Shown here: piece after piece, positions 1-8,678 of the stretch
Layout of the letters: every line of letters begins with the position of its first letter
How positions within the stretch are numbered: position 1 is the first letter of the stretch
Source: Paradesulfitobacterium ferrireducens
Lineage (GTDB): Bacteria > Bacillota > Desulfitobacteriia > Desulfitobacteriales > Desulfitobacteriaceae
Length of the DNA stretch: 64,000 bases
Assembly (NCBI RefSeq): GCF_017310645.1
Contig: NZ_JAFLRH010000037.1
Location: 1-64,000, forward strand
Direction: 5' to 3'
Translations under genes and position numbers: made by a program
The notes under the pieces: generated by a model
What the model was told of the DNA's origin: nothing
The model's input: the letters and a program-made list of their open reading frames with translations, nothing else
The model's database searches: none

Positions 1-87
1 AGTAGAATACAATATTCCGATTCTTTTAATCGAAAGGATAGTGACGGTGTTGCATCTACAAAATACTCAGCATGGTTTGAAAAATAA
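1..87 (+). CDS. C-terminal end of an unidentified protein (truncated by window edge)
   Basis: The first 28 codons read open in frame 1 and end in TAA at 85-87. The residues are mixed and protein-like, ending in TKYSAWFEK, so this is probably the tail of a gene that begins before the window. It is too short for a family assignment. No terminator hairpin is obvious after it. Confidence 0.35.
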   Translation, partial: SRIQYSDSFNRKDSDGVASTKYSAWFEK

Positions 88-469
88 TCGGAATACATCA
101 AATAACGGAATATGCCCTATCCTCCCAACCGGCAAGAGCCAGCTATATTTTAACCAAAAATTACGAGTTTAAGGACTCAACCAAATTTGACAATTCCAGT
201 AAAAATAACTTGAAAAACGATCGGCGAAAAGAAATAACGCAATTTCTAACAAGTTAATTATCGAGGAAAATTTTAGGCTTCCCTAATTTAGTAAGCACAT
301 TAATGTGTGGTAAGATTAAACTATATCTAGATGAGCAAATTTGGAAATAATATCGTATTAATAAATATAGGAAACTCTAGAATCCGAATACCCCTTAAAG
401 ACGCTGCCCCTTTTCAAAAATTTCCTTTACCTCTCTAAATCACAATCTTTAGAAAAAGGGTGAAAATCT
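88..469. other. AT-rich intergenic region
   Basis: About 380 bases between the truncated first gene and the secreted protein at 470. I see no open frame of convincing composition, no clear hairpin terminator and no tRNA. A run GAAAAAGGG at about 452-460 is the likely ribosome binding site of the next gene. Confidence 0.4.
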
Positions 470-1564
470 ATGCATTCTTTTCCAAAGAATTTGCTAATCA
501 TTATTGCCATTTTTTTAATTGTTGTTTCGATACTCAATTTTGACTTTAACATGGTTCAATTTGAACCCGTGCAATCTATTTCCATAGGAGAAATAAACAA
601 TCAGAATCTGCCAGAAGGCTATGATGTAACTATGATACGAGAGAGTGATCTTACCGACAAATCAGAGTTAGTAAAAGGGCTATACCAAAATCATAAGTAT
701 GTTTTGATCTATAATGAGGATGGTACCTTAAGTATCGAAAAAGCCTTAAAAGCTCTCGGCCCCTCGGGCGGGAGTCAGGAAAACAATCTGGAATGGAAGC
801 CTATTGCTGTAGGGTTTATTAAAAAGACAGATGGCAATCCCCTGGTACACAACTTCTATTCTAAAGCAGAGTTAGACATTAGGAAGCATCCTCGTCAAAT
901 GGAACAACTTTTAAGCAAAGACTTAATGGACGCAAACCAAAGCCAAGAAAATAAATCTGCAGTAACAACAAACTCCGTTAGTACCCAATCCACAACCCCC
1001 GGTCCTTGGGATTGCTCAAACACTTATTTTGATCCACCCTGGGGAAACGTAACTTTAACCAGGCATATGGAACCACAAAGGGTTAATGACAATACTAAAA
1101 CAGTATGGACAATCCATCAGTATATTACTACAAATCCAGGGCATAACGTCTATAACTATGATTCCAGTTATTCTTCAAATGCTTATACCGATTCAATGAC
1201 ATTTAGGGTATCAAAGTATGACATCTATGAAGAAATTACATCTATAGGATCTAATTATTCTGAAAAAAACTTTCCCAATGCTAGTTTAACTTATCCCGGG
1301 CTTCCAACTATAGGCTGGAGTCGGCAACAAGCAAGTATAACGATCCATAATGAGTCGTACTTACCAAACTTCGCCCAATGGTTTCAAATGTTTGCCAATT
1401 CAGCAAGACAACAAAGTTATCAGTCTGAATTCGGTGAGAGGATGACTATTACCTCAGGTGTAATGCGGGTTGATTATACTGGAGCAGTTAATTGGGTTAA
1501 TCTTTACGAGCCTGATCATACGACAAGCTTTGCACCCAGTGATTTCGTTCCCGATTACTTATAG
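470..1564 (+). CDS. secreted/membrane-anchored protein of unknown function
   Basis: A 364-residue protein with an N-terminal hydrophobic segment (residues about 7-24) that should act as a signal anchor. The rest is polar and rich in Asn, Ser, Thr and Tyr, with Trp-containing stretches in the C-terminal half, as in Gram-positive extracellular proteins. I do not recognise the family. The ATG is preceded by an AAAAAGGG ribosome binding site. The frame stops with TAG at 1562, but a good-looking coding stretch continues in another frame to 1766, so the gene may be frameshifted near 1550. The following genes also encode secreted proteins. Confidence 0.6.
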   Translation: MHSFPKNLLIIIAIFLIVVSILNFDFNMVQFEPVQSISIGEINNQNLPEGYDVTMIRESDLTDKSELVKGLYQNHKYVLIYNEDGTLSIEKALKALGPSGGSQENNLEWKPIAVGFIKKTDGNPLVHNFYSKAELDIRKHPRQMEQLLSKDLMDANQSQENKSAVTTNSVSTQSTTPGPWDCSNTYFDPPWGNVTLTRHMEPQRVNDNTKTVWTIHQYITTNPGHNVYNYDSSYSSNAYTDSMTFRVSKYDIYEEITSIGSNYSEKNFPNASLTYPGLPTIGWSRQQASITIHNESYLPNFAQWFQMFANSARQQSYQSEFGERMTITSGVMRVDYTGAVNWVNLYEPDHTTSFAPSDFVPDYL

Positions 1565-1766
1565 TAAAAGAGGCACGCCCAAAAGAGGTAAACACCGTGT
1601 AACCGGAACCGCTGGATCACGTACCAAAGACGACGTAAAGATTGCAGCCCATACAAGCGCTACCAACAGTGCATATGAAGTTCTTTCCTCGTATACTTCA
1701 CAGTCAATAGGATCTTTTGGTATAGATACTGTTATGTGCGGATACTATTCTGTTCCTCAACCGTAA
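1551..1766 (+). pseudogene. out-of-frame continuation of the preceding secreted protein
   Basis: About 70 codons read open in the -1/+2 frame relative to the upstream gene and contain a protein-like stretch (GTAGSRTKDDVKIAAHTSA, ending GYYSVPQP). The nominal start of this frame lies deep inside the previous gene and has no ribosome binding site. A single-base indel around 1545-1560 would join the two. It could also be a separate remnant. Confidence 0.35.
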
Positions 1767-1847
1767 GCATAATTGAATTGTGGGGAGAGGCTTAGGTCTT
1801 CTCCCTTCTTTGATAATAAGATGACCTTCATGAAAGGAAGTCCGCTG

Positions 1848-3023
1848 ATGAAAACACGAGGTTTTCTTTTTATTCTTTTTTCTCTGCTGCTCTTATTAAA
1901 CGGATGTTCAACATCGAGTAGCCAGAATCCCGTTGTTGCTCAAATGGCAATAGAAACCATTCATTATGAACTACCATACAACTTTTCTATTGTGCAAACG
2001 AAGGGTTCTTCTACCTATATTAATGAAAAACCCTCATACTCTGGGATCTTTGATTTGGTTGTTCAGGACGGTAAAGGAGCGGAAACCAGCCGCAAGTCCC
2101 TTAACCAATACTTTGGGAATATAGAACTAACCATTGTCGGTCCGGTTAACCTTACAGTTAACGATTACAATGCAGATAACTTGCTCGATATCGCCATTGG
2201 CTTTGCCGCCGGTGATGGCAGCGAGGAATATAAATATGTAATATTCAGTGTTGGAAAAGATGGCAAGCTTTTTTCATTGCCGGTAAAAGGTTATAAGGAA
2301 AACGGATTTGTTTATACGGCCGCTGGCAGCTGTTCGATTGCGTTTACTCAAACAGGTGGCACTGGAGAAGGGAAGAGTCCTAGTATATTGATTGGTGTAG
2401 AAAAGCAGGGCGGCGGTTTTGAACCTGCCAAGTATACCTGGGACGGAAAGCAATTTAAGTTTCAACAAGAAAATCCTTTCATTATTTCACAGGCGGAATT
2501 GATTCAAAATGGGCAGAGATGTTTTATAAAAGTCATACAGACTGAATACAAAAAACCTCTTACACCTGATGAACCGGGCTTTAGTATCGATGGAAGCATG
2601 TACCGGGGCCGTTTTGACCTCCTCAGCCAAGATAGCGCCGGCAAGGTTACCAGCCGAATACCGCTCAACACATACTTTGGCAATGACGATCTGGGCTTTG
2701 GAGGAAGTTATCCTCTTGTGTTCGAGGATTATAATACAGACGGCAATTATGATTTTGCAATTGGCCGGCCAGTCAAAAACAGCCCGGAATTTCAATATCT
2801 TTTATTCAGTATCAATCCAGAGGGAACAGTTTATAATCTGCCGGTTGTTGGCTATAAGGAAGATGGCTTTGTTTACAGCGCGGGGGGAGAAGCAAGATTT
2901 CCTTTACTGAAAGATGGAGAAACCGGTTTCGAAGTCACTCTCAGCAATATGGCTGGTAATGGTTTTACCCAGGGAAAATATGTATGGAACGGCAGTGAGT
3001 TTATTTTTACTGACTCCGACTGA
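1848..3023 (+). CDS. lipoprotein with two FG-GAP/VCBS-like repeats
   Basis: A 391-residue predicted lipoprotein. The start chosen is the ATG at 1848, preceded by GAAAGGAAG and followed at once by a typical lipoprotein signal (hydrophobic core, lipobox LNGC); upstream in-frame ATGs would bury the signal. The mature part contains two homologous halves, each with a YxGxFDL strand, a YFGN segment and an acidic DYNxDxxxDxAIG loop like the calcium-binding loop of FG-GAP/integrin-type repeats, followed by a GYKExGFVY segment. The internal duplication suggests a small beta-propeller-like extracellular domain. Substrate and function are unknown. Confidence 0.7.
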   Translation: MKTRGFLFILFSLLLLLNGCSTSSSQNPVVAQMAIETIHYELPYNFSIVQTKGSSTYINEKPSYSGIFDLVVQDGKGAETSRKSLNQYFGNIELTIVGPVNLTVNDYNADNLLDIAIGFAAGDGSEEYKYVIFSVGKDGKLFSLPVKGYKENGFVYTAAGSCSIAFTQTGGTGEGKSPSILIGVEKQGGGFEPAKYTWDGKQFKFQQENPFIISQAELIQNGQRCFIKVIQTEYKKPLTPDEPGFSIDGSMYRGRFDLLSQDSAGKVTSRIPLNTYFGNDDLGFGGSYPLVFEDYNTDGNYDFAIGRPVKNSPEFQYLLFSINPEGTVYNLPVVGYKEDGFVYSAGGEARFPLLKDGETGFEVTLSNMAGNGFTQGKYVWNGSEFIFTDSD

Positions 3024-3174
3024 ATGGAGGCTGGAGTTGATACTTAATGAAAAGGTTTCTTGTATGCTACAGCTGGTCAGACCCTATTACATTTTAGTCT
3101 ATGGTTATGCAGGTGCGTATGAAATAAACGACGGCTACTTATTGAGCGTTCATTAGAAAAAGGAGGTGCGCCTA

Positions 3175-4371
3175 ATGTTAACTTTTCTTAAGCATAACAT
3201 CCTAAAATTTGCGGGGATTGCCTTAGTTTTAATGCTTAGTCTTAGCGAATCTACGGCTATGGCTAATAAGATATCTATTCCTATTGAGAACAATCCTGGC
3301 ACTTTCCCTGAATCTATTGAAGAATCAGTAATAGACCCTGTATACTCTCCGGATGGTACGATGTTATCTTTTTCATCAAACACAGTTAATTCAGGAGCTC
3401 TCTGGCTGCAATCAAACTCTGGATCTCCAAGCCAAATATATCAAAGCAAGAAAAAGCTCTATTCCACAATCTGGTCACCGGACGGTAATAATATCGCATT
3501 TCTGGAATCAGAGGATGAGACAGGTTCAGGTTATTTACCTAGCAAGGTTTTAATTTATAATCTTAGATCAGGCCTGGTAACTGATACTGGGGCAATGGTT
3601 AATGGCTATAAGCGTTTTGAATATCAAGATCCTGTCCTCGAATGGAGCCTTGATAGTAAAAAAATGTTAATCTGTTCCAATCCAATTGTGGTCTGGGATA
3701 CTGATTCTTTAACCACAATTCAGATTACCGAACCCGGAGCCAAGGTTCAATTAGCCTCTCTTTCACCATCCGGTAATAAGGTTGCCTATAAAAAATGGGG
3801 AGATAATGGTGAAGATATTCTGACTGTATATGATCTAAGAGAATTAAAATCCTCTGTTATTTCAAGAACGCCCTTCTATAAGATAGTGGAATGGCATGCC
3901 CCGGCTCCTCAATGGCTTGATGAAAACAATTTAGTAATGGAAGTTGAATATCCTGACGGTCGTTTAGGAATAAATAAGGTTAATTTAACCGACAAAACAT
4001 CAACCAAAATCTCATATCCAGCTTCAAATCCTCAAGTGGCTCCTAATAAAGAATACTTGGCTTTCATCCGCCGAGATGATAAATCTGCTGGAATATTTGA
4101 AAACGCAACTTTGGACTTAAACACAATGAAAACCTATAATATTCCTGAAAGTACAGGGCAAGTCATGAAATGGTCAAAGGATAGCACAAAATTATTATTA
4201 TGGGATCTTGAAAAAGCCATGGTTGTTACTAAAGAAGGTAAGATGCTTAAATCGCCTGTACCGGTAAAAATTTACGGTTGGGCCCCGGCTTGGGCCCCCG
4301 ATGGGTCACATTTAGTCATATCTGGCAAAGAAAATGGCAAGACCAAAATGGATAAGTTACTAATTCCCTAA
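3175..4371 (+). CDS. exported TolB/WD40-like beta-propeller protein
   Basis: A 398-residue protein. ATG at 3175 is chosen because AGGAGG lies 8 bases upstream; the in-frame GTG at 3166 overlaps that ribosome binding site. The N-terminus is a signal peptide with cleavage plausible after TAMA. The rest shows repeated SPDG/SPSG/APDG motifs (YSPDGTML, WSPDGNNIAF, LSPSGNKVAY, WAPDGSHLV) typical of PD40/TolB-like propeller blades. Such domains are usually protein or ligand interaction platforms; no catalytic domain is seen. A strong terminator follows. Confidence 0.7.
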   Translation: MLTFLKHNILKFAGIALVLMLSLSESTAMANKISIPIENNPGTFPESIEESVIDPVYSPDGTMLSFSSNTVNSGALWLQSNSGSPSQIYQSKKKLYSTIWSPDGNNIAFLESEDETGSGYLPSKVLIYNLRSGLVTDTGAMVNGYKRFEYQDPVLEWSLDSKKMLICSNPIVVWDTDSLTTIQITEPGAKVQLASLSPSGNKVAYKKWGDNGEDILTVYDLRELKSSVISRTPFYKIVEWHAPAPQWLDENNLVMEVEYPDGRLGINKVNLTDKTSTKISYPASNPQVAPNKEYLAFIRRDDKSAGIFENATLDLNTMKTYNIPESTGQVMKWSKDSTKLLLWDLEKAMVVTKEGKMLKSPVPVKIYGWAPAWAPDGSHLVISGKENGKTKMDKLLIP

Positions 4372-4422
4372 CAAAAGTCTATAAGTATATCTCTTTATAG
4401 TTCTAAAAGGGAATTACATTAT

Positions 4423-4456
4423 GAAGAAAGCCCGGGAAATCCCGGGCTTTCTTTTC
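4423..4456 (+). terminator. rho-independent terminator
   Basis: An AAGAAAGCCCGGG / CCCGGGCTTTCTT inverted repeat with a three- to four-base loop and a T-rich tail, about 50 bases after the beta-propeller gene. Confidence 0.85.
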
Positions 4457-4494
4457 CTAAAGAGCAAGTTCAAACAAGGAAAACGTCTATGTAA

Positions 4495-4782
4495 AGAATT
4501 GTTTTTATAAGCGACAGCAATCTGAAATCCGTTGCCTGGAAAGGACTCTTATTTTTTGTCTCAATCGAATTCCTGCAGTTTTTGGAAAACATATTGAACT
4601 TATCTGGCTATATTGCACGGAGGTTCGATGTTAATGATGTTATCCTAAATATCACAGGTGTACTTTTGGAGTTTGCCCTGTTCCGTATGCTTCCTTGGGC
4701 CTATTATAAAAGCATGTCCCCTAAAGATACAGTGGAAGGGGTATGGGAACATATCCATACAGTCCTGACAAAGGGTAAATGA
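4495..4782 (+). pseudogene. VanZ-family membrane protein, C-terminal fragment
   Basis: The open frame starts right after a stop at 4492 and has no credible start codon; the first usable codon is a TTG at 4582 inside conserved sequence. The translation reads through IEFLQF and then RRFDVNDVILNITG, the hallmark of VanZ-like proteins (four-helix membrane proteins, some linked to teicoplanin resistance). Only the last third of a normal VanZ is present, so this is a 5'-truncated relic. Confidence 0.6.
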
Positions 4783-4798
4783 GTTATCTTATTTGGCA

Positions 4799-5032
4799 AT
4801 GAAGGAGAGTGACCAGACCGATACGAATTTGGAGGGGTTATCTGTTACTTATGCTTGTCCTGCAAGAAACTTATGCGGACTGCGCAGCTACATCGTTAAT
4901 CCGGATAAGGGGATCGAGATCCAGCCTTGGTCTTGAAACAACTATCTGGTCATCTTTGGCGGACTAAAAAATGCGACTTATATACTGAGGAAAAAATACA
5001 AAGAACTTCAGAAGAAGTTCAATCTTACTTAA
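4799..5032 (+). pseudogene. small ORF interrupted by an in-frame TGA
   Basis: From the ATG at 4799 a 77-codon frame runs to TAA at 5030 with one TGA at 4934-4936. Both sides look coding (…GIEIQPWS, stop, NNYLVIFGG…KKYKELQKKF). It is most simply a decayed small gene, for example Trp TGG changed to TGA. I see no selenocysteine-insertion-like hairpin directly after the TGA. The family is not recognised. Confidence 0.35.
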
Positions 5033-5037
5033 GGCTC

Positions 5038-5059
5038 TACCCGGGACAAACCCCGGGTA
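5038..5059. terminator. short GC hairpin between convergent genes
   Basis: TACCCGGG / CCCGGGTA, 8-bp perfect stem with a 6-base loop, between a plus-strand relic and the minus-strand lipoprotein gene ending at 5091. The T-run is weak, so termination efficiency is uncertain. Confidence 0.5.
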
Positions 5060-5090
5060 TTTGGTGTTCCTTTTGCAGAAAACAGATTTA

Positions 5091-6107
5091 TCATCTCTGA
5101 GGGTTAATCCGCGACCTAGGCCCAATGTCTATTCTTTTTATACGACTGTCTTCGGTCAACTCCTGCGTATTTATCTCCAAGTTAAGAACAAATTCATCGC
5201 CGATCTCGAAAATCCAATATTTTGTATTAGAGCTGTCGCGGAAATTTTCGTCCATCGGATAATGGGCTTTATAGTAGTTAATCGCTTCCATGGCATTGCT
5301 TCCGGCACCATAACCTTCTGAGGTTTCATAGCCTTCTCCGTCCATTCGAATTCTCCATATTTGGTGCGTTTGCATATTGTTGAAAATATCGATGCCTTTT
5401 CCTAATATCATCTTGTCCCTGCTTCCGATAGTTTCTCCATAATGGATGAAACCCCGCTCTCCGGCCCTTATCTCATAATAATTCAATCCTAAAGCAGCAA
5501 TGGCTTTCTCTAACGGTTCTCCAATCTTAATTCCTTCTATGCTGATTGGAAGATCGAGTTTAGAATAATCTTGACCTGTATACAGGTAATCTTCAAGATA
5601 TTCAACTTTGAGAAATCCATAATTGTTTCTCCCTCTTTCAGCTGCAGGAAACTCGACTAAGGCCCAGTGTTCATTATCTCGATTTCTTACAGTACTAATG
5701 ACCGTTACCTCTGAAGAGAAGCCTCTATTCAGTTCCGGAGCATTTGAATAAGGTAGTGCTCTCAACGGTTCATCACCATTATAATGTTTATACCCTAACA
5801 TAGTTTGAATTTCATCTTCCTGGTAATAGTAATTGTCTAAAAAGTACTGATAGTCAGTCCTGGTTAAGGCAACCAGATTATCTTTAAGGCGTTGATTTTC
5901 CTGCCTTAACTGGTTTAGCTCTTCCTCAAGCTTGGTTAGCTGAGTTTGATATTCATAAATGTCCAAGTCTTTATGTAGACTTTGGTCTTGGATTGTTTCA
6001 TTACTGCCGGTATTAGTGGCACAGCCGTTTAACAATGAAAGTGATAAATTAAACAATAGTATAAAAATCAAAAATGCAGATTTTTTAGTCCTCACAATAT
6101 TTATCAC
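5091..6107 (-). CDS. coiled-coil lipoprotein, unknown function
   Basis: A 338-residue lipoprotein with a hydrophobic signal and lipobox LNGC. Residues about 50-80 form a heptad-rich coiled coil (TKLEEELNQLRQENQRLKD). A middle stretch (EVTVISTVRNRDNEHWALVEF…YGFLKVEYLEDY) resembles a bacterial SH3-like fold, and the C-terminal 150 residues form a mixed alpha/beta region with no motif I recognise. It is probably anchored on the outer face of the cytoplasmic membrane. It is transcribed alone and ends facing the hairpin at 5038-5059. Confidence 0.6.
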   Translation of the reverse strand: MINIVRTKKSAFLIFILLFNLSLSLLNGCATNTGSNETIQDQSLHKDLDIYEYQTQLTKLEEELNQLRQENQRLKDNLVALTRTDYQYFLDNYYYQEDEIQTMLGYKHYNGDEPLRALPYSNAPELNRGFSSEVTVISTVRNRDNEHWALVEFPAAERGRNNYGFLKVEYLEDYLYTGQDYSKLDLPISIEGIKIGEPLEKAIAALGLNYYEIRAGERGFIHYGETIGSRDKMILGKGIDIFNNMQTHQIWRIRMDGEGYETSEGYGAGSNAMEAINYYKAHYPMDENFRDSSNTKYWIFEIGDEFVLNLEINTQELTEDSRIKRIDIGPRSRINPQR

Positions 6108-6291
6108 CCTCCACTAATCCGATTGTCAAATCGAAATCAAACCTAGTAATAATTATTAAAAATATTGAATCTATATATTTATTCACAGGGGAGAAATGCC
6201 TGTCATAAGGAAAGAAAACTGGAGCTGGTATATCAAGATAATTGGGCCGGGATTTAGGTTTTCTAATCCCGGCCGCTAAATATCCTATTAT

Positions 6292-7293
6292 TTAGACCCA
6301 GGTGTAGAAAATACTGTATGGGCTGTCAGATGATAGTATATTGTCATCCGAGGTATGACAGTAAGTCTGGGATTGATTATGATAAACCTGTAAATGAAGG
6401 TGTATCCCATCTGTATTTACGTTTGATTCTTTTCCTATAATTTGACCAGCATTAATAGTACTGTAAGGCGAAATATTCACCATATGCATGTAGAAAATTC
6501 TGTAATTGACTGCATGAGTGGTTTCAGTAGAACTGATTGCTATCTGACCCCAGGTACTGTCTCTTTGTCCTAAAGACCCATCTACAACAGCCAGTAAATT
6601 CTGGCCCTCTGGAGTCCCGTTAAAATCAATTCCTTCGTGCGCACCTGTATGAGCCAGCGAATATGTGCCCCACATATTTGTGGCGTAATATGACCCCCCC
6701 GAAGGATAAATTGCCTCAAAAATTTGCTGGGCATCCGCTCCATACATATCGCTATTAATTCCTACATGAGTTTGAGAAGTTTCATGGAACCAGTCATATC
6801 CATATCCGGGAACGTAGCAATAATAATAGGTTGCCCCATCAATTATTTTAGAAGTGGCTGAAATTCTAAAACTGGCCTTATTATTGGAATCTTTTTTGTT
6901 ACGTTCTATTCCTTTTAACGTTTTTGCATAAGTTTCCTTAAACTTGTAATAACCAAGCAAATATTCTTTTATTTCGTCATCCGACAAATTCAGGATCGCT
7001 TGATAATTATTGAAATCCTTGAGCATGTATCTTGCGTCAGCTAGAGTAATACCTCTTCCTCTAAATTGATTAATTTGTTCTGGCATAGGTCTATATTTTT
7101 CATCATCTTTAATTTTACTATATTTATAGTATTTACCGTAAGTCCAGGTAGACAAATCGAGATTGTTTAATTCCGGATAAATTACCTTCGCAGCCTTAAT
7201 CACCTCAGGACTTAAGTTCCAAGTATCTTTAAGTTTTAAGAAGTCCCCCCTATCCATTGAATCTATTTTCATTGGATCATAACCTTTTGACAA
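6292..7293 (-). CDS. M23 (LytM-type) metallopeptidase, 5' end disrupted
   Basis: The C-terminal half carries the M23 zinc-peptidase signature: HEGIDF (H-x3-D) and, later, HLHLQV (H-x-H). Family members cleave glycyl or mixed peptide bonds in peptidoglycan outside the cell. The coordinates use the first legal start, a TTG at 7293 with no good ribosome binding site. The same frame stays open up to about 7540 and encodes a signal-peptide-like stretch (SILGFGLVFGFNSNVQA) but has no ATG, GTG or TTG there; an ATG at 7541-7543 is out of frame by one base. The true gene is therefore probably longer and hit by a 1-base frameshift or a lost start codon. Confidence 0.65.
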   Translation of the reverse strand: MSKGYDPMKIDSMDRGDFLKLKDTWNLSPEVIKAAKVIYPELNNLDLSTWTYGKYYKYSKIKDDEKYRPMPEQINQFRGRGITLADARYMLKDFNNYQAILNLSDDEIKEYLLGYYKFKETYAKTLKGIERNKKDSNNKASFRISATSKIIDGATYYYCYVPGYGYDWFHETSQTHVGINSDMYGADAQQIFEAIYPSGGSYYATNMWGTYSLAHTGAHEGIDFNGTPEGQNLLAVVDGSLGQRDSTWGQIAISSTETTHAVNYRIFYMHMVNISPYSTINAGQIIGKESNVNTDGIHLHLQVYHNQSQTYCHTSDDNILSSDSPYSIFYTWV

Positions 7294-7634
7294 TAATACA
7301 CTCTTATCGCTAAGGGTTAGCGGATTTGTGTCATGGAGGCTATCAATATCAATATTTATCTTGTCAATTCCTAATGAAGTTGGTAATTTCTTAATTAATT
7401 TATAATCGATATTAATATCATTTATGTCAATTGCTTTACCTGCTAGGAAAGGATTTTTATTGAAATCTATTTGAGTTTCTAAAGCTTGAACGTTTGAGTT
7501 AAAGCCGAAAACTAAGCCAAACCCTAATATACTCTCTTTCCATGTCTAAAAAAGTTTAATGAGTAAATGCCTATGTCAAAATAGAATCAATGTATGTCCA
7601 TTACAATTTAACAACTTGTGTTTTTGGCACCAAT

Positions 7635-7672
7635 AATTTTAGGAGGTGGTATTTTACCACCTCCTAAAATTT
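7635..7672. terminator. strong hairpin downstream of the pot operon
   Basis: A 17-bp perfect stem (AATTTTAGGAGGTGGTA and its complement) around a TTTT loop. It lies downstream of potC and the AOR relic on the minus strand and upstream of the M23 gene. A related AGGTGGTA-stem hairpin sits at 12335-12358, on the other side of the pot operon. Confidence 0.75.
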
Positions 7673-7743
7673 CACGCTTAGACATCCAGTACTTTCCTGG
7701 GATCTTCAAGTGATATAGATACACCCGTCACTGAATCCAATAT

Positions 7744-7859
7744 CCATTGAACTACCGGGCAAGGTTGACCACACTCTCTCCGGCAGTGGCCAGTTCTTAC
7801 ACTGTGACAGCCCGCCCGCTTACGGCCGTAACCATTTCTGACGCGGATATGGTATCCAG
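7744..7859 (-). pseudogene. relic of aldehyde ferredoxin oxidoreductase C-terminal region
   Basis: Directly behind the potC stop, one frame reads DTISASEMVTAVSGRAVTV, stop, ELATAGESVVNLAR, stop, FN. This aligns along its length with part of the intact AOR at 27441-29204 (ETMAQMLSAVLGREIREED, then LSRAGERIVNLARQFN). Two stop codons interrupt it, and the flanking AOR sequence is absent. It is thus a decayed copy of an AOR gene that once followed the polyamine importer genes on the same strand. Confidence 0.55.
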
Positions 7860-7861
7860 CC

Positions 7862-8665
7862 TTAAATCCGGCCCTTCCTTTGGCTCTTCGCCTCGTATGT
7901 CCGCATCAAGAGCAAGATAAGTAGCGTGACTATAATAATGACCGTGATTAAGGCATTGACATCCGGCGAAACCCCTGTTTTGACCTTATTGAAGATATAG
8001 ATGGGAAGAGTCACACTGTCTATGCCTGTGGTGAAAAAGCTGACGATGACATCGTCGAGCGAGAGCGTGAGCGCCAACATGGCCCCGGAGAGGATGCCCG
8101 GGGCGATAATGGGCAGGGTGACGCGTAAAAGGGTGTGGAGGCGGGTGGCCCCCAGATCCATCGCGGCTTCTTCCACGGACATGTCATAGCCAGCAATCCG
8201 CGATCGCACCGTCACCACGACGAACGGCATCGCAAAGGTGACGTGCGCTATGATTAGCGTCAGGAGACCGAGACTAAGGTTTAGAATGTGGTAGAAGGCC
8301 AGAAGTGAGATGCCCATGACAATCTCGGGAATGACAATGGGAATATACAGAAACGAATCGACAATTCCTTTGCCCTTAAATTCATACCGGTACATGCCGA
8401 TAGCGGCCAGGGTGCCAATTATCACTGATATGACGACGGTGGAAATGGCAACGATTACGGTATTTTTCAGGGAGGACATGAGACCGGTGTTCTGCAGCAT
8501 GACGCCGTACCATTGGAGGGTAAAACCCTGGAAGACGATGTTAAGTTTCGACGTATTGAACGAGAAGAAAATAATGACGACAATGGGCAGGTAAAGAAAG
8601 ATATAAATCAGTGTGAGAAAGACCATCGTCAGGAGCTTGGTTAATTTGTTATGTTTTTTAATCAA
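7862..8665 (-). CDS. potC: spermidine/putrescine ABC transporter permease PotC
   Basis: A 267-residue inner-membrane permease with six predicted helices and the binding-protein-dependent transport EAA loop (EEAAMDLGATRLHTLLRVTLP, where the ATPase docks). It is the second permease of a PotABCD-type polyamine importer. The start is a TTG at 8665 with GGGGCGAGG upstream. It is the last gene of potD-potA-potB-potC, 13 bases after potB. Length and gene order match the family. The substrate (putrescine or spermidine) is inferred from the PotD-like binding protein and nearby polyamine genes. Confidence 0.9.
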   Translation of the reverse strand: MIKKHNKLTKLLTMVFLTLIYIFLYLPIVVIIFFSFNTSKLNIVFQGFTLQWYGVMLQNTGLMSSLKNTVIVAISTVVISVIIGTLAAIGMYRYEFKGKGIVDSFLYIPIVIPEIVMGISLLAFYHILNLSLGLLTLIIAHVTFAMPFVVVTVRSRIAGYDMSVEEAAMDLGATRLHTLLRVTLPIIAPGILSGAMLALTLSLDDVIVSFFTTGIDSVTLPIYIFNKVKTGVSPDVNALITVIIIVTLLILLLMRTYEAKSQRKGRI

Positions 8666-8678
8666 AAACCTCGCCCCC

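Noticed and set aside
3024-3156. Coding sequence continuing to 3156 after the FG-GAP lipoprotein
   Set aside because: The frame opens inside the lipoprotein gene without a start signal. The tail (YAGAYEINDGYLLSVH) looks protein-like, but there is too little to call.
7621-7640. TTGGCACCAATAATTTTA as a third sigma-54 promoter
   Set aside because: The -12 GC is absent at the correct 12-base spacing.
7678-7859. Cys-rich open frame on the minus strand (C-x7-C-x3-C-x3-C) behind potC
   Set aside because: No ATG, GTG or TTG upstream and no ribosome binding site. The same DNA read in the neighbouring frame aligns with AOR, which explains it better.
8001-8594. Plus-strand ORFs across potC
   Set aside because: They are the complement of a well-supported permease gene and have no motifs.
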